Shown: positions 27,470 through 36,593, numbered from the stretch's first letter. The stretch: 64,000 bases of DNA from Natrialba asiatica DSM 12278 (GCF_000337555.1 NZ_AOIO01000040.1:219775-283774); one strand, 5' to 3'. Notes: a model not told the origin generated them from the sequence alone. Program-made: numbers and translations.

Positions 27470-28030
27470 TTACTCGAGCAGGCCGAGATCCTCGAGTCGG
27501 GAGACGATCTTGTCGACCGCGTGTTCGGCGTCTTTAGGCTTCTTGCCGCCGGTAATGACGAGCTTGCCCGAACCGAAAAGCAGTGCGACGACTTCGGGTT
27601 CGTCGAGGCGGTAGACGAGACCGGGGAACTGCTCCGGTTCGTACTCGATGTTTTCGAGCCCCAGGCCGATCGCGATCGCGTTCAGGTTGAGGTTCCGCCC
27701 GAGGTCGGCCGAGGTGACGATGTTCTGGACGACGATTTCTGGGTCTTCGTTGACCTGAATCTGGAGTTCACGGAGCTTATCGAAGACGATACGAAGGCTC
27801 TCGTGGACGTCGTCAGTGCTCTTTGCCCCGGTGCAGACGATCTTCCCCGAGCGGAAGATCAGCGCTGCGGATTTTGGATTCTGCGTCCGGTAGACGAGAC
27901 CGGGGAACTGTTCTGGGTCGTAGTCGGCCCCCTCGAGGTCCATCGCGACGCTCTGGAGGTCGAGTTCCTGCCCGATGCCGGTCGACGCCACCACGTTTTC
28001 GATGTTGATGGTGTCCTTCGGATCCGTCAT
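27470..28030 (-). CDS. tbp: TATA-box-binding protein
   Basis: General transcription factor that binds promoter TATA elements and recruits TFB and RNA polymerase. It has 186 residues with two direct repeats; the segment PEQFPGLVYR occurs in each half (near residues 39-48 and 130-139), as do the ALIFRSGKIVCTGAKS and ALLFGSGKLVITGGKK strands. The acidic C-terminal end is short. Haloarchaea often have several TBPs; which one this is cannot be told here. Its own promoter has a clear TTTATAAA box. Confidence 0.97.
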   Translation of the reverse strand: MTDPKDTINIENVVASTGIGQELDLQSVAMDLEGADYDPEQFPGLVYRTQNPKSAALIFRSGKIVCTGAKSTDDVHESLRIVFDKLRELQIQVNEDPEIVVQNIVTSADLGRNLNLNAIAIGLGLENIEYEPEQFPGLVYRLDEPEVVALLFGSGKLVITGGKKPKDAEHAVDKIVSRLEDLGLLE

Positions 28031-28057
28031 AAGTCGCTTAAAAAGACGTATTTAAGG

Positions 28058-28065
28058 TTTATAAA
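28058..28065 (-). promoter_or_regulatory. TATA box of tbp
   Basis: TTTATAAA is centred about 31 nt before the tbp ATG at 28030. Two further AT-rich elements (CTTAAATA and TTTTTAAG) lie between it and the start, so alternative initiation or autoregulation by TBP is conceivable. Confidence 0.6.
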
Positions 28066-28198
28066 GCTTGGTACCGACACCTGATATATCCGGTTCATTG
28101 AGTACGGGGCGGTCTTAACCGGTAGTCGAGGCGAAGCCGACGTCGATCGTGCCACCGAAAACGGTAGGCTCATACTCGGCCCGCGGTGACGACTCATC

Positions 28199-29275
28199 GT
28201 GTACCTCCTCGAGTTCGGCGGCGAGGACGACGCCTTTGCGGCCCGGGAGGCCCGTAGCGCCGCGAGCGACGTACGACGGATCGCGCCCGGACTCGGCGTC
28301 GCGCGCGGCATCGCATCCGAGCGGGTCCGCGGACTGGCTTATACGCACCGCGCGAGCGAGTTACTGGGTCGAACCGAAACCGACGCCGACCTCGAAAGCG
28401 CCCGCGCGCTGCTTGACGCGGCGACGCTCGAGCGCGAGCCGCCGGGAACCGTCGCCGTCCGCGCGACGGACGTGCACGGCTCGACCGGTATCAGCACTGC
28501 ACGCGCCGAACGTGAACTCGGGCAGGTGTTGGTCGATCGCGGGTTCGACGTCGACCTCGACGATCCGGACCACCTCTTGCGAGCCGTGTTTTCGGCCGAG
28601 CCGGCGGACGGATCGACGGCGGGAGACAGCGATAGCGGGCACGCGAGAGACTCCGATTGGGGTTCCGTCTGTGCCCTCGGCTGGCTCGCCGCCGAGAGCG
28701 TCCGCGACTTCGGCGCTCGCGCTCCGACGGACAAGCCGTTCTTCCAGCCCGGCAGCATGGACCCGCTGCTCGCTCGCGCGGTCGCGAACATCGCCGGCGC
28801 GCGGCCCGGCCGCACCCTCTTGGATCCGATGTGTGGCACCGGCGGCGTCCTCGTGGAGGCCGGCCTCGTCGGCGCGGACGTGATCGGCACCGACGCGCAG
28901 GCGAAGATGACCGAAGGGGCTCGAAAGAACCTGGCTCACTTCCTGGATCGCGACGAGCCGTCGCCCATCGGCGTCGAGCGCGGCTCCTGGCACGTCGGTC
29001 GCGGCGACGGCACGCGCCTGCCGCTCGCGGACGACGCCGTCGACGGCGTGATCTTCGACGCGCCCTACGGCCGCCAGTCGAAGATCGACACCCACCGACT
29101 CGAGGATCTCGTCGCCGGCGCGCTCGCCGAGGCTCGCCGCGTCGCCTCGCGGGCCGTCGTCGTCGCCGACCGATCCTGGGAGCGCGAGGCGCGGGACGCG
29201 GGCTGGGAACTCGAGGCGTCCTTCGAGCGCCGAGTTCACCGATCGCTGACGCGATACGTGCTGGTGCTCGAATAG
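28199..29275 (+). CDS. tRNA (guanine(10)-N2)-dimethyltransferase, Trm11/TrmG10 family
   Basis: SAM-dependent modification of G10 in tRNA. The 358-residue protein has an N-terminal THUMP-like region (about 1-160) and a C-terminal Rossmann methyltransferase domain. Motif I is LLDPMCGTGGVLVEAG (near residues 201-216) and the catalytic motif IV is FDAPYGRQ, a variant of the usual DPPYG. FFQPGSMDPLLARAVAN just before motif I is typical of the family. An acidic insert lies at about residues 137-160. Start is GTG. Stop is 40 bp from a convergent thioesterase gene. Confidence 0.9.
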   Translation: MYLLEFGGEDDAFAAREARSAASDVRRIAPGLGVARGIASERVRGLAYTHRASELLGRTETDADLESARALLDAATLEREPPGTVAVRATDVHGSTGISTARAERELGQVLVDRGFDVDLDDPDHLLRAVFSAEPADGSTAGDSDSGHARDSDWGSVCALGWLAAESVRDFGARAPTDKPFFQPGSMDPLLARAVANIAGARPGRTLLDPMCGTGGVLVEAGLVGADVIGTDAQAKMTEGARKNLAHFLDRDEPSPIGVERGSWHVGRGDGTRLPLADDAVDGVIFDAPYGRQSKIDTHRLEDLVAGALAEARRVASRAVVVADRSWEREARDAGWELEASFERRVHRSLTRYVLVLE

Positions 29276-29315
29276 CTCGTGTTCGTGACGAGCGGTTTGG
29301 TAGGAAACAGCCGCC

Positions 29316-29759
29316 TTAGGATCTGTAATCGGCCGCGAGCGCTCGCTCTCGGAGTTGCTCGCCCTCGTCCGTTTCGACGCCGAGTTCAGGTACTGGGATG
29401 GGGGTCCCGTCGTCGTCGATCGCGACGAAGGTAAACGACGACTCGGTCGTCTTTTCGGTCTCGCCGGTTCGCGGGTTCTCGCGCCAGGCTCGAAGGGCGA
29501 CGTGGACGCTCGTTCGCCCCGCATCGTAGACGTAGGCTTCGACTAGCGCGGTGTCGCCGATCTGGACCGGCCGCTCGAACGAGAGGCTGTCGACCCGCGC
29601 GGTGACGCAGGTTTCGCCGGCAAAGCGCATCGCCGCCATCCCGCCGACCTCGTCGAGCCACTTCATCAGATTGCCGCCGTGGAGCGTGCCGTTGCTGTTT
29701 GCGTGGTTCGGCTGAACGGGAAAGCGGTTCTGAATATGGGTTTCGCGAACGGTTGGCAT
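29316..29759 (-). CDS. acyl-CoA thioesterase (hotdog fold)
   Basis: A 147-residue thioesterase of the YciA/BFIT-like group that hydrolyses acyl-CoA. Visible family blocks are NSNGTLHGGNLMKWLDEVGG (residues about 20-39), with the hotdog helix, and the following AAMRFAGETCVTARVDSLSF strand pattern. The C-terminus is acidic. Acyl chain preference is unknown. It is in line with the RFC-like gene upstream but separated by 74 bp. Confidence 0.86.
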   Translation of the reverse strand: MPTVRETHIQNRFPVQPNHANSNGTLHGGNLMKWLDEVGGMAAMRFAGETCVTARVDSLSFERPVQIGDTALVEAYVYDAGRTSVHVALRAWRENPRTGETEKTTESSFTFVAIDDDGTPIPVPELGVETDEGEQLRERALAADYRS

Positions 29760-29833
29760 ACCGGCCCTTCGCCCGACGGGGTGAAGAAATTTGCTTCACC
29801 CGCCCGCGACGCGGCATCGTAATGCCGTCCGAA

Positions 29834-30838
29834 TCAGGCGTCCCGCCCGAGTTCAGCAAGCAGGTGCGAGACGTGAATGCGATCGCTCGTTCCTTCGTGC
29901 ATCTCGAACTCGATATCCGCGGCCAGTCGGTGTATCCGGGCCAGTTTCGCCCCCTGATAGCGCTTACGTGCGAGTTCCAGAACGGAGTCGAGAACTTCCT
30001 CGCCGTCTAATCCCTCGTCGACGAGCAGGTCGTCCAGCGTCTTTCGCGCGTCGCTGAACTCGCCGGCTTCCGCGTCGTCGAGCATGGATTCGATCTCGTC
30101 GTCCAGCCCGACTTCGCCGATCGTTTCGTAGGCTGCACTCATCGTGAGTTCGCCTTCGTCCTCGACGGTCGTCTGAGCCGCCAGAATGGCCTGCCGAAGG
30201 TTGCCGTCGGCGTAGCCGGCGACGAACTCGAGGCCGTCCTCGTCGTATTCGACGGCTTCGGCCTCCACGATGCGTTCGAGGACGGTGACGATTTCGGCGG
30301 TCGTCGGCGAGCGAAAGGAGACGGGAAAACACCGCGATCGGATCGGCGGAATGAGTTTCGTCGGCTGGCGGGTAGCGACGATGAACTGCGTCGTCCGGTG
30401 GTGTTGCTCCATGATCCGGCGCAGTGCCTGCTGGAAGTCCTCGCGGACGTCCTCGGCGTTGTCGAGCAGGATCGTCTTGTACTCCCCCGAGACGGAGGCG
30501 TAGCTTGCGGATTCCTTGAGGACGCGATTGATCATGTCGCGTTTGGACATCGAGGAGCGCCCGACGAGGAACTGCGCGAACCGCGGGTCGTTCTTGATCT
30601 CGGTCTTCGTCCGACCGAAGAAGTCGGCGACGTTGATCTCGATTAGATCGTTGTCCGGGTCCGCGTGCGCTTCGCGGGCGAGTGCGCGCGCCGCTGCGGT
30701 CTTGCCGCTTCCGGGCGGTCCCTGCAGCAGGAGATTGATCGGCTCGTCGACGGCCCGCGCTAAGTACTCGCGGGCGTCGTCCTGTGGCAACTCGGCCAAC
30801 TCGGGCGCGTACGTGTCGGTCCACAGCGGCGCGTCCAT
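29834..30838 (-). CDS. replication factor C small subunit (second type)
   Basis: AAA+ clamp-loader subunit that helps load PCNA. In 334 residues the Walker A is GPPGSGKT (40-47) and the arginine-finger motif is RSRCF. Walker B reads ILLDNAED instead of the DEAD-type box, so the catalytic glutamate appears replaced and ATP hydrolysis may be reduced or absent. The N-terminus (MDAPLWTDTYAPELAELPQD) matches the diverged haloarchaeal second small subunit rather than the main RfcS. The C-terminal collar region is normal in length. Confidence 0.88.
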   Translation of the reverse strand: MDAPLWTDTYAPELAELPQDDAREYLARAVDEPINLLLQGPPGSGKTAAARALAREAHADPDNDLIEINVADFFGRTKTEIKNDPRFAQFLVGRSSMSKRDMINRVLKESASYASVSGEYKTILLDNAEDVREDFQQALRRIMEQHHRTTQFIVATRQPTKLIPPIRSRCFPVSFRSPTTAEIVTVLERIVEAEAVEYDEDGLEFVAGYADGNLRQAILAAQTTVEDEGELTMSAAYETIGEVGLDDEIESMLDDAEAGEFSDARKTLDDLLVDEGLDGEEVLDSVLELARKRYQGAKLARIHRLAADIEFEMHEGTSDRIHVSHLLAELGRDA

Positions 30839-30877
30839 CGACGGGTGCTATGGTCGGAACGGGTAAGAATCGGTCGA

Positions 30878-31990
30878 TTACTCCGCGTCAGTCGTCTGGC
30901 CGTTCGGTGTCGTTCCAATCGTGAACGTCGTCTCGATCCGATCCCCGTCCTCCTCGTACGGCGATGCCGATTCTGGTGTGTCGGGATCACCCTCGTAGAC
31001 GACCGCGGTGAGTTCAGCCTCCCCGTCGACGGAGACGTTTTCCGGGATCGAGATGCGGACCTCCTCGTGCTCGCCGGAGTCGAGTTCGTCGCTCGTGGCG
31101 AGTATCTCGCCGCTGTCGTTTTCGACGGCGACGAACCCCTCGGTGGGCGTCGCGACATCGGTGATGATGCGGTCCTCGGTCGCGTTCGTCACTTCGACAC
31201 TGGGGTCGGTGTGGAACTCGAACTCGACGAGTTCGACTGTGCCGTCGCGGTTCGTTTGGACGCTGAGGGGGTGTTCGCCCGGTGGCGTGCCGCGGGTGTC
31301 GACCTCGAAGGTGAGTTCGGTTGTCTCGCCGCCGTCAAGATCGACGGACTGCCACTCGACGAGTTGGCCGTCGAGCCGAAGTTCGACGTTCTGTTGAGCG
31401 CGGATGTCGGTCGGATTCCGTACGTTGACGGTGACGTTCATCGTCTCGTTCGTCGTCGCGGTGTCCGGAACGTCGAGCGAATCGATGACGAACGAATCGC
31501 CGAGCGCGTCGTCAGTCTCGTCTGCGGTGACCGTCGCAGTGGCGCTGACCGGATAGCCGGCGTCGAGATACGGACGGTCTTCCTCGCCGTCGCTCTCCCC
31601 GTAGGTGTACGTTTCGTCGTCGTCGGTATCCTGGTGGACCGTCGCGGTGAGTCGCCCGAGCAGTTCGCGGTCGGCATCTTCGGCTAAGTCGACCGTGACG
31701 TTCTCGTGGGTGCCTGCTTCGAGCGGATCGGAGACCGCGATCGATTCCGAGCCATCACTGTTGGCGGTAATGACGACGAATCCGCCGTCAGACAGGCTCA
31801 CCTCGTCGATCGTGACTGCCGTTCCGTTGCCCTGTTGATCCGTGAACTCGATCGATGCTTCGGGGTCTTCCTCGATCCCGAAGAGGGTGGGTGCCTGCCC
31901 GACGACGATTCCGGCGGCCAGGACGATTATGATCGCGATCAGGATGGCGACGACGCGTTTGATAGTACCGAAAGTCGATCTCGAACTCAT
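30878..31990 (-). CDS. membrane-anchored surface protein with DUF7282-like repeats
   Basis: A 370-residue exported protein with a single N-terminal hydrophobic segment (about residues 11-33), probably an anchor. Two similar acidic domains (near 45-160 and 285-365) share the pattern of strand, 'GFVAV', and 'ATSDELDSGEHE', matching haloarchaeal domain DUF7282. A middle CARDB/Ig-like domain (about 160-275) has NMTVNVRN-type strands, with Asn-rich sequons suitable for glycosylation. Start at 31990 (MSSRSTFGTIKRV) puts the anchor at the N-terminus. Likely cell-surface; function unknown. Confidence 0.72.
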   Translation of the reverse strand: MSSRSTFGTIKRVVAILIAIIIVLAAGIVVGQAPTLFGIEEDPEASIEFTDQQGNGTAVTIDEVSLSDGGFVVITANSDGSESIAVSDPLEAGTHENVTVDLAEDADRELLGRLTATVHQDTDDDETYTYGESDGEEDRPYLDAGYPVSATATVTADETDDALGDSFVIDSLDVPDTATTNETMNVTVNVRNPTDIRAQQNVELRLDGQLVEWQSVDLDGGETTELTFEVDTRGTPPGEHPLSVQTNRDGTVELVEFEFHTDPSVEVTNATEDRIITDVATPTEGFVAVENDSGEILATSDELDSGEHEEVRISIPENVSVDGEAELTAVVYEGDPDTPESASPYEEDGDRIETTFTIGTTPNGQTTDAE

Positions 31991-32150
31991 TGGGTTGGGG
32001 GTGGATAGCGACCGGGGATACGGACTCGAATGACGTAAAACGCGCCGTCCGTTCACGGGTTTCGAGTCGCTTCGAGCGACTGCTTCTCGCTCTCATCCAG
32101 AGTCACGATTCGAAGCCGGTTTAGCCGCGGCCCGTCGAACACCCTACCAG

Positions 32151-33083
32151 ATGCCACTACGCGTGACGTTTCTGGGGACGGCCGGCGCGATTCCGACGAC
32201 CGAACGGAATCCGAGCAGTATCCACGTCTCCCGCAAGGGTGAGGGGCTGTTGTTCGACGCCGGTGAGGGTACCCAGCGACAGATGATGCGCTTTGGGACC
32301 GGGTTTTCCGTCTCGCATCTGTTCGTCACGCACCTCCACGGCGATCACGTCCTCGGGATCCCGGGACTCCTCCAGACGATGGCCTTCAATGACCGCGAAG
32401 CGGCCCTGGCGATCCACACTCCCCGCGGGACGCGTCGCCAGCTCAAGGGACTGGTCAACGCCCTCAACAATCGCCCCTCGTTTCCGGTGCGCATCAGCGA
32501 AGTCGGCGACGGCGACGTCGCCTACCGCGCCGCCGAGTTCGAGGTCCGAGCCTTCGATACCGACCACGACACGAACTCGGTCGGCTACGCGCTCGTCGAG
32601 GACGACCGCAAGGGCCGCTTCGACCGCGACCGCGCCGAAGAACTGGGCGTCCCCGTCGGTCCGAAGTTCTCGAAACTCCACGAGGGCGAGGCGGTTGAAC
32701 TCGAGGACGGCACCGTCGTCGAACCCGAACAGGTCGTCGGCGAGCCCCGACCCGGCCGAACGATCGTCTACACGGGCGACACGCGGCCCACTGCGGCGAC
32801 GGTCGAGGTTGCGGACGAACCGGACCTGCTGATCCACGACGCGACCTTCGCCGCGGACCGCGCGGACCGCGCGGCCAAAACCGCCCACTCGACGGCGCGG
32901 CAGGCTGCCGAACTCGCGAGTCGCGCGGGTGCGGACCGACTCGCGCTAATGCACCTCTCCTCGCGTTACGCGGGCCATACCGGCGATCACCTCGCCGAGG
33001 CTCGCGAGGTCTTCGACGGCGAGACGTTCGTCCCCGCGGACGGCGACGAACTCGAGATTCCGTACCCAAACGCGCCCGAGTGA
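32151..33083 (+). CDS. rnz: ribonuclease Z (tRNA 3' endonuclease)
   Basis: Removes the 3' trailer from tRNA precursors. It has 310 residues, the short RNase Z form, with metallo-beta-lactamase motif VTHLHGDHVLGIPG (His61, His63, Asp65, His66). A further ligand set is YTGDTRP (Asp), and LMHLSSRYAG near the C-terminus carries the last His. The N-terminal FLGTAGAIPTTERNPSS is diagnostic. An AT-rich element (ggtttagc, near 32113) precedes the gene. It is divergent from the surface protein gene. Confidence 0.95.
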   Translation: MPLRVTFLGTAGAIPTTERNPSSIHVSRKGEGLLFDAGEGTQRQMMRFGTGFSVSHLFVTHLHGDHVLGIPGLLQTMAFNDREAALAIHTPRGTRRQLKGLVNALNNRPSFPVRISEVGDGDVAYRAAEFEVRAFDTDHDTNSVGYALVEDDRKGRFDRDRAEELGVPVGPKFSKLHEGEAVELEDGTVVEPEQVVGEPRPGRTIVYTGDTRPTAATVEVADEPDLLIHDATFAADRADRAAKTAHSTARQAAELASRAGADRLALMHLSSRYAGHTGDHLAEAREVFDGETFVPADGDELEIPYPNAPE

Positions 33084-33176
33084 CGACGGACCGTTCCGAT
33101 ACCCGCGAAGGAAATCCTCGACATCGCTCGCGACGAGTGTTTCACTGGTTCTCAGCAGCGTTGTCGCCGCGCCGGA

Positions 33177-33182
33177 TTTATA
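33177..33182 (+). promoter_or_regulatory. TATA box of the DUF460 gene
   Basis: TTTATA lies about 27 nt before the GTG at 33207, fitting a leaderless transcript and that start codon. Confidence 0.5.
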
Positions 33183-33206
33183 CTCGACTCGCCCCTATAC
33201 CCCGTC

Positions 33207-35180
33207 GTGAGTACGCGAACGAGTGCGCTCGATGCAGTCGTCTTTGGGATCGACATCCAGAGCGGCGACATACGCGGCGACGCACCGTCGTACGCGCTGG
33301 TCGAGTTCGACGGCGAAACCGTCACTCGGGACGTCGTCTCCCACCGAAAACTCAGGCGGCTGATCGACGACGAGGAGCCGGCGATCGTCGCGACGGACAA
33401 CATGTACGAGCTGGCCGCCGACAAGGACCAGCTCATCCACCTGCTCGGCTCGTTGCCGACCGGGACGAAACTGGTGCAAGTGACGGGAGCCGAACAGCCC
33501 GAGCCGCTCTCTCGCGTTGCGAAACGCCACGGCATCCCCTACGGCAAGGAACCGATGAAAGAGGCCGAGGCCGCCGCCCGCCTCGCCGCCCACAACGTCG
33601 GCCACGAGGTCTCCGCCTTTACCGACACCACGACCGTCAAAGTCTCACGCGGCCGGTCGACCGGAAGCGGCGGCTGGAGCGAGGACCGCTACACCCGCCG
33701 CATCCACGGGGCCGTCAAGCGCCGCGCCCGCGAGGTCGAATCCGAACTCGAGGACGCGAACCTCGCCTACGAGACGGATATTCGGGAAGCCTACGGCGGT
33801 TACGCGAACGCCGTGTTCACCGTCGAAGCGCGACCGAGCGACATCCCCGTTTCCAGCGCCCGCTCGGGCGACGTACGGGTCGAAATCGAGCGCGAACGCC
33901 GGGACGGGATCGAGTTCAGGCCGCTGGCAAAGCGCCGAGATCACGTCGTTGTCGGGATCGATCCGGGGACGACGACCGCGGTCGCCATCGCGGGGCTCGA
34001 GGGCGAGGTGCTGGACGTCTGGAGTTCGCGCACGAGCGATACCGCCGACGTGATCGAGTGGATCGTCGAGCGGGGGCGACCGATCGTCGTCGCGGCGGAC
34101 GTGACGCCGATGCCCGAAACGGTCGAGAAGTTCCGCCGGAGTTTCGACGCCGCGGGCTGGACGCCGGAGTCGGACCTGCCGATCGACGAGAAGCAACATC
34201 GCACGCGCGAGCAGCCCTACGACGACGATCACCAGCGCGACGCGATGGCGGCCGCCCTGTACGCCGCCGACGCCCACGAAGACCAGTTCAAGCGCATCGC
34301 CGACAAACTCCCGCCGGGGATCGACCGCGGCGAAGTGATCGCCCGCGTCGTCGCCGGCGAGGAGAGCGTCGAAGCCGTCCTCGCGGATCTCGAAGACAAC
34401 GACGGTGCGGACGAGGCGACGACCGAACACGAACCTCGCGAACTGACCGAGGACGAACGGCGGATCAAGGACCTAGAACGGCAGGTCGACCGCCTCCAGT
34501 CACACGTCGAGACGCTCGAAGGGCGACTCGAAGAGCGCGAGGATCGCATCGACGAACTCGAGGACGAACTGAGCGGTGCGCGACGGGCGGAACGCAAGGA
34601 AGTCCGCCAGAACCGCGAGGTGACGCGACACCGCCGCAAAGCCGAGCGACTCGAGTACGAACGCGACGGGGCCCGCGACCGCGTCGACGAACTCGAGGAC
34701 AAGGTCGAACGGATGAAAGCCCTCTGGAAACTCGATCACTCGAATTTCAGCGACGTGTCCGCCGAGAAGGAGGGGCTGGCTCCCGTCAAGGTCGTCGAGA
34801 AGTTCACCAAGGGAGCGATCCGCGAAGCCGACGACCAGTACGGCATCGCGATCGACGACGCGGTCTACCTTCGAGACGCGAGCGGTGCCGGGCGCTCGAC
34901 GGCCGAACTCCTCGCCGAGTTCGAGCCGCGAGTGATTCTCAAAGACGGCGGGCTCTCGGAGGTCGCAGACGAGATCCTCTTCGAAAACGAGATTCCCGTG
35001 GGTCCGGCGGGCGACGTGGCCATGCAGGAAGTCGATGAACTCGCCGTTGCGCGCGAGGAAGACATCGAGGCCGTGATCGACGACTGGCACGACCGAGCCC
35101 GCGAACGCCGGCGGGATCGGAAGGCGGCGATGGTGGATCAGCTCATCAGCGAACACCGTGCGGGCGACAACGAAGTCTAA
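33207..35180 (+). CDS. DUF460 protein with RNase H/RuvC-like domain
   Basis: A 657-residue archaeal protein. Residues 1-210 are the DUF460 N-terminal part; about 245-365 form an RNase H/RuvC-like fold with VVGIDPGTTTAVAI and a late DDDHQRDAMAAALYA that supplies acidic ligands. A long charged coiled coil (about 415-535) follows, then a C-terminal domain with the block VYLRDASGAGRSTAELL. Such proteins are proposed to be nucleases, possibly acting on RNA or in recombination, but activity is unproven. Start is GTG. The 3' end overlaps the next convergent gene by 4 bp. Confidence 0.85.
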   Translation: MSTRTSALDAVVFGIDIQSGDIRGDAPSYALVEFDGETVTRDVVSHRKLRRLIDDEEPAIVATDNMYELAADKDQLIHLLGSLPTGTKLVQVTGAEQPEPLSRVAKRHGIPYGKEPMKEAEAAARLAAHNVGHEVSAFTDTTTVKVSRGRSTGSGGWSEDRYTRRIHGAVKRRAREVESELEDANLAYETDIREAYGGYANAVFTVEARPSDIPVSSARSGDVRVEIERERRDGIEFRPLAKRRDHVVVGIDPGTTTAVAIAGLEGEVLDVWSSRTSDTADVIEWIVERGRPIVVAADVTPMPETVEKFRRSFDAAGWTPESDLPIDEKQHRTREQPYDDDHQRDAMAAALYAADAHEDQFKRIADKLPPGIDRGEVIARVVAGEESVEAVLADLEDNDGADEATTEHEPRELTEDERRIKDLERQVDRLQSHVETLEGRLEEREDRIDELEDELSGARRAERKEVRQNREVTRHRRKAERLEYERDGARDRVDELEDKVERMKALWKLDHSNFSDVSAEKEGLAPVKVVEKFTKGAIREADDQYGIAIDDAVYLRDASGAGRSTAELLAEFEPRVILKDGGLSEVADEILFENEIPVGPAGDVAMQEVDELAVAREEDIEAVIDDWHDRARERRRDRKAAMVDQLISEHRAGDNEV

Positions 35181-35437
35181 CGACCCGCGCTATCTGCTCC
35201 GTCACGCTGAACTCGGTACTCGACGGATTCGACCGGTGCGAGAAACCGGGGTACGTCCTCGAGTTCGATTTCCTCGCCGAGATCGGCGACCTCGCTGACC
35301 GGACCGTTGATGAATAGGGCGCGGCCGATGAACGCGATGGCGACGAGCCCGGGCCCGATGATGGCCGCGGGGAATGGGAGAGGGGTTGCAAGGCCGAGAA
35401 CCGCGCCGCTCCCGATACTCGCGCCGAGTGCGAGCAA
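35177..35437 (-). CDS. small two-helix membrane protein; start unclear
   Basis: A protein of about 86 residues with two hydrophobic segments, then a cytoplasmic acidic tail (VSEVADLGEEIELEDVPRFL). The only start candidate in frame is a TTG at 35437, but the frame continues upstream as TLQYYDRILLALGASIG, which looks like the natural N-terminus of such haloarchaeal proteins. No ATG or GTG precedes it in frame. Either a rare start codon is used, or a frameshift has removed the true start. Stop overlaps the DUF460 stop by 4 bp. Confidence 0.5.
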   Translation of the reverse strand: MLALGASIGSGAVLGLATPLPFPAAIIGPGLVAIAFIGRALFINGPVSEVADLGEEIELEDVPRFLAPVESVEYRVQRDGADSAGR

Positions 35438-35555
35438 GATGCGGTCGTAGTACTGGAGCGTGTTCCCCGTACGAGTTCGAGGCGGTGTAACGACAAAACG
35501 TTCCGGAGAAATGATACGGCCGTTCGAGCGGCCGACTGGGCGGTTAGCCGAGCGT

Positions 35556-35735
35556 TCAGAACATGCCGAACTGCTTGAGTACGCTCGAGACGAGGGATTT
35601 GACGACGAGTCCGAGTCCGGCGAGGACGAGCGCGATGCCGACGGCGACCATCCAATTTGCGTACGCGATCACACCGATTCCGGCGAGGAGAACGACGATG
35701 CCGACGATACCGAGCAGTCCGAGATTTTTCAGCAT
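35556..35735 (-). CDS. small membrane protein, DUF7470-like
   Basis: A 59-residue protein, almost entirely two transmembrane helices (about residues 5-24 and 28-46), starting MLKNLGLLGIVGIVVLLAGI. It resembles a short haloarchaeal membrane family that I recall as DUF7470. The ATG at 35735 is chosen because the longer frame upstream is non-coding in composition. It is divergent from the aIF1A gene. Function unknown. Confidence 0.68.
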   Translation of the reverse strand: MLKNLGLLGIVGIVVLLAGIGVIAYANWMVAVGIALVLAGLGLVVKSLVSSVLKQFGMF

Positions 35736-35850
35736 GTGCTGGCCTGCACAGGCGAGCGAAATAAACGGCGTGGTTCGGCGTCCGGACGAGAACGGGCGAC
35801 GGACGGCGAATCGATAAAGGGTTAAACCGTTCGAACCCGAATCGTGCTGC

Positions 35851-36141
35851 ATGAGCGACGACGGCGAGGGCGGTCGGAAGAACCTCCGAATGCCTGACGA
35901 GGATGAGGTCTTTGCGACCGTCACGAATATGCTCGGCGCAAATCGAGTGACAGTACGCTGTGCAGACGGGAAAGAACGGACAGCACGGATTCCCGGGAAG
36001 ATGCAAAAGCGGATCTGGATTCGCGAAGACGACGTAGTCCTCGTCGAACCCTGGGATTGGCAGGACGAGAAGGCGGACATCACCTGGCGCTACGAGAAGA
36101 GCGACGCGGACCAGTTGCGCCGGGAAGGCCACATTCAGTAG
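35851..36141 (+). CDS. eif1A: translation initiation factor aIF1A
   Basis: Archaeal homologue of eIF1A, an OB-fold protein binding the small ribosomal subunit A site during initiation. It has 96 residues; family blocks are [19 protein letters not shown] and the strand [20 protein letters not shown], followed by [14 protein letters not shown]. Length and conservation are normal. AT-rich elements (cgataaagggttaaac, near 35811) lie upstream. A T5 run within a small hairpin (CGCTTTTTAGCG, 36181-36192) follows about 40 nt after the stop and may be its terminator. Confidence 0.96.
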   Translation: MSDDGEGGRKNLRMPDEDEVFATVTNMLGANRVTVRCADGKERTARIPGKMQKRIWIREDDVVLVEPWDWQDEKADITWRYEKSDADQLRREGHIQ

Positions 36142-36560
36142 CTCGGTAGCGCCCTCGGGTTGCATCTCTTCTCGCGTTGACGCTTTTTAGCGAACGGGAG
36201 GCCCCACAGCAGTAGCCGTGCGGGCGTCCGCCGTGACGGCGGCCCTCGAAGTCACACTACGCAAAACGGTTCTCTGGCTATCGTTGCGCGTATCGTTTCT
36301 GAATGGATGTTCAACCCGGCCGGAGCGTTCCGTATGACGCCCGCTGGTGCATACTATGGCCGGAATCGATCCCGAATCGATAGCAGAAACCGGGGTGGTC
36401 TGAGCGATAGTGGTATCCTCCCGCGTTTGCTTGCGAACCGTCACAGAGTTCACGAGTTCGACGCGGTAATGACGGTCGCTGTCCTCACTAAACGGCTGCG
36501 TTCGTCATCTATGAGGTAAGATCGGCGTGATTTGAATAATCCAATAAAGTACCGAGGAGA
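36142..36560. other. intergenic region with hairpins, no supported gene
   Basis: About 450 bp between aIF1A and the P450 gene. It contains CGCTTTTTAGCG (36181-36192) and a hairpin with 6-bp arms CCGCCG-TGA-CGGCGG (36228-36242). Open frames of up to about 88 codons occur on both strands, but they lack haloarchaeal bias. GC content falls towards the P450 gene. Confidence 0.45.
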
Positions 36561-36562
36561 AA

Positions 36563-36569
36563 CTATTTA
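36563..36569 (+). promoter_or_regulatory. TATA box of the P450 gene
   Basis: ctattta is centred about 28 nt before the ATG at 36594, fitting a leaderless mRNA. Confidence 0.5.
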
Positions 36570-36579
36570 CCGCTGGCTG

Positions 36580-36593
36580 ACTGAACGGTCAGT
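36580..36593. promoter_or_regulatory. putative repressor site abutting the P450 start codon
   Basis: ACTGAACGGTCAGT is a 14-bp imperfect palindrome (arms ACTGA and TCAGT exact, 6 of 7 bp counting outwards) ending immediately before the ATG. It lies between the TATA box and the transcription start. The pattern resembles TetR-family operators; no TetR gene is adjacent. Confidence 0.5.

Noticed and set aside
33080-35038. A 652-codon open frame on the plus strand rich in Arg
   Set aside because: It overlaps the DUF460 gene in another frame, and its Arg/Gly/Pro-rich translation is the typical artefact of GC-rich antisense or shifted frames.
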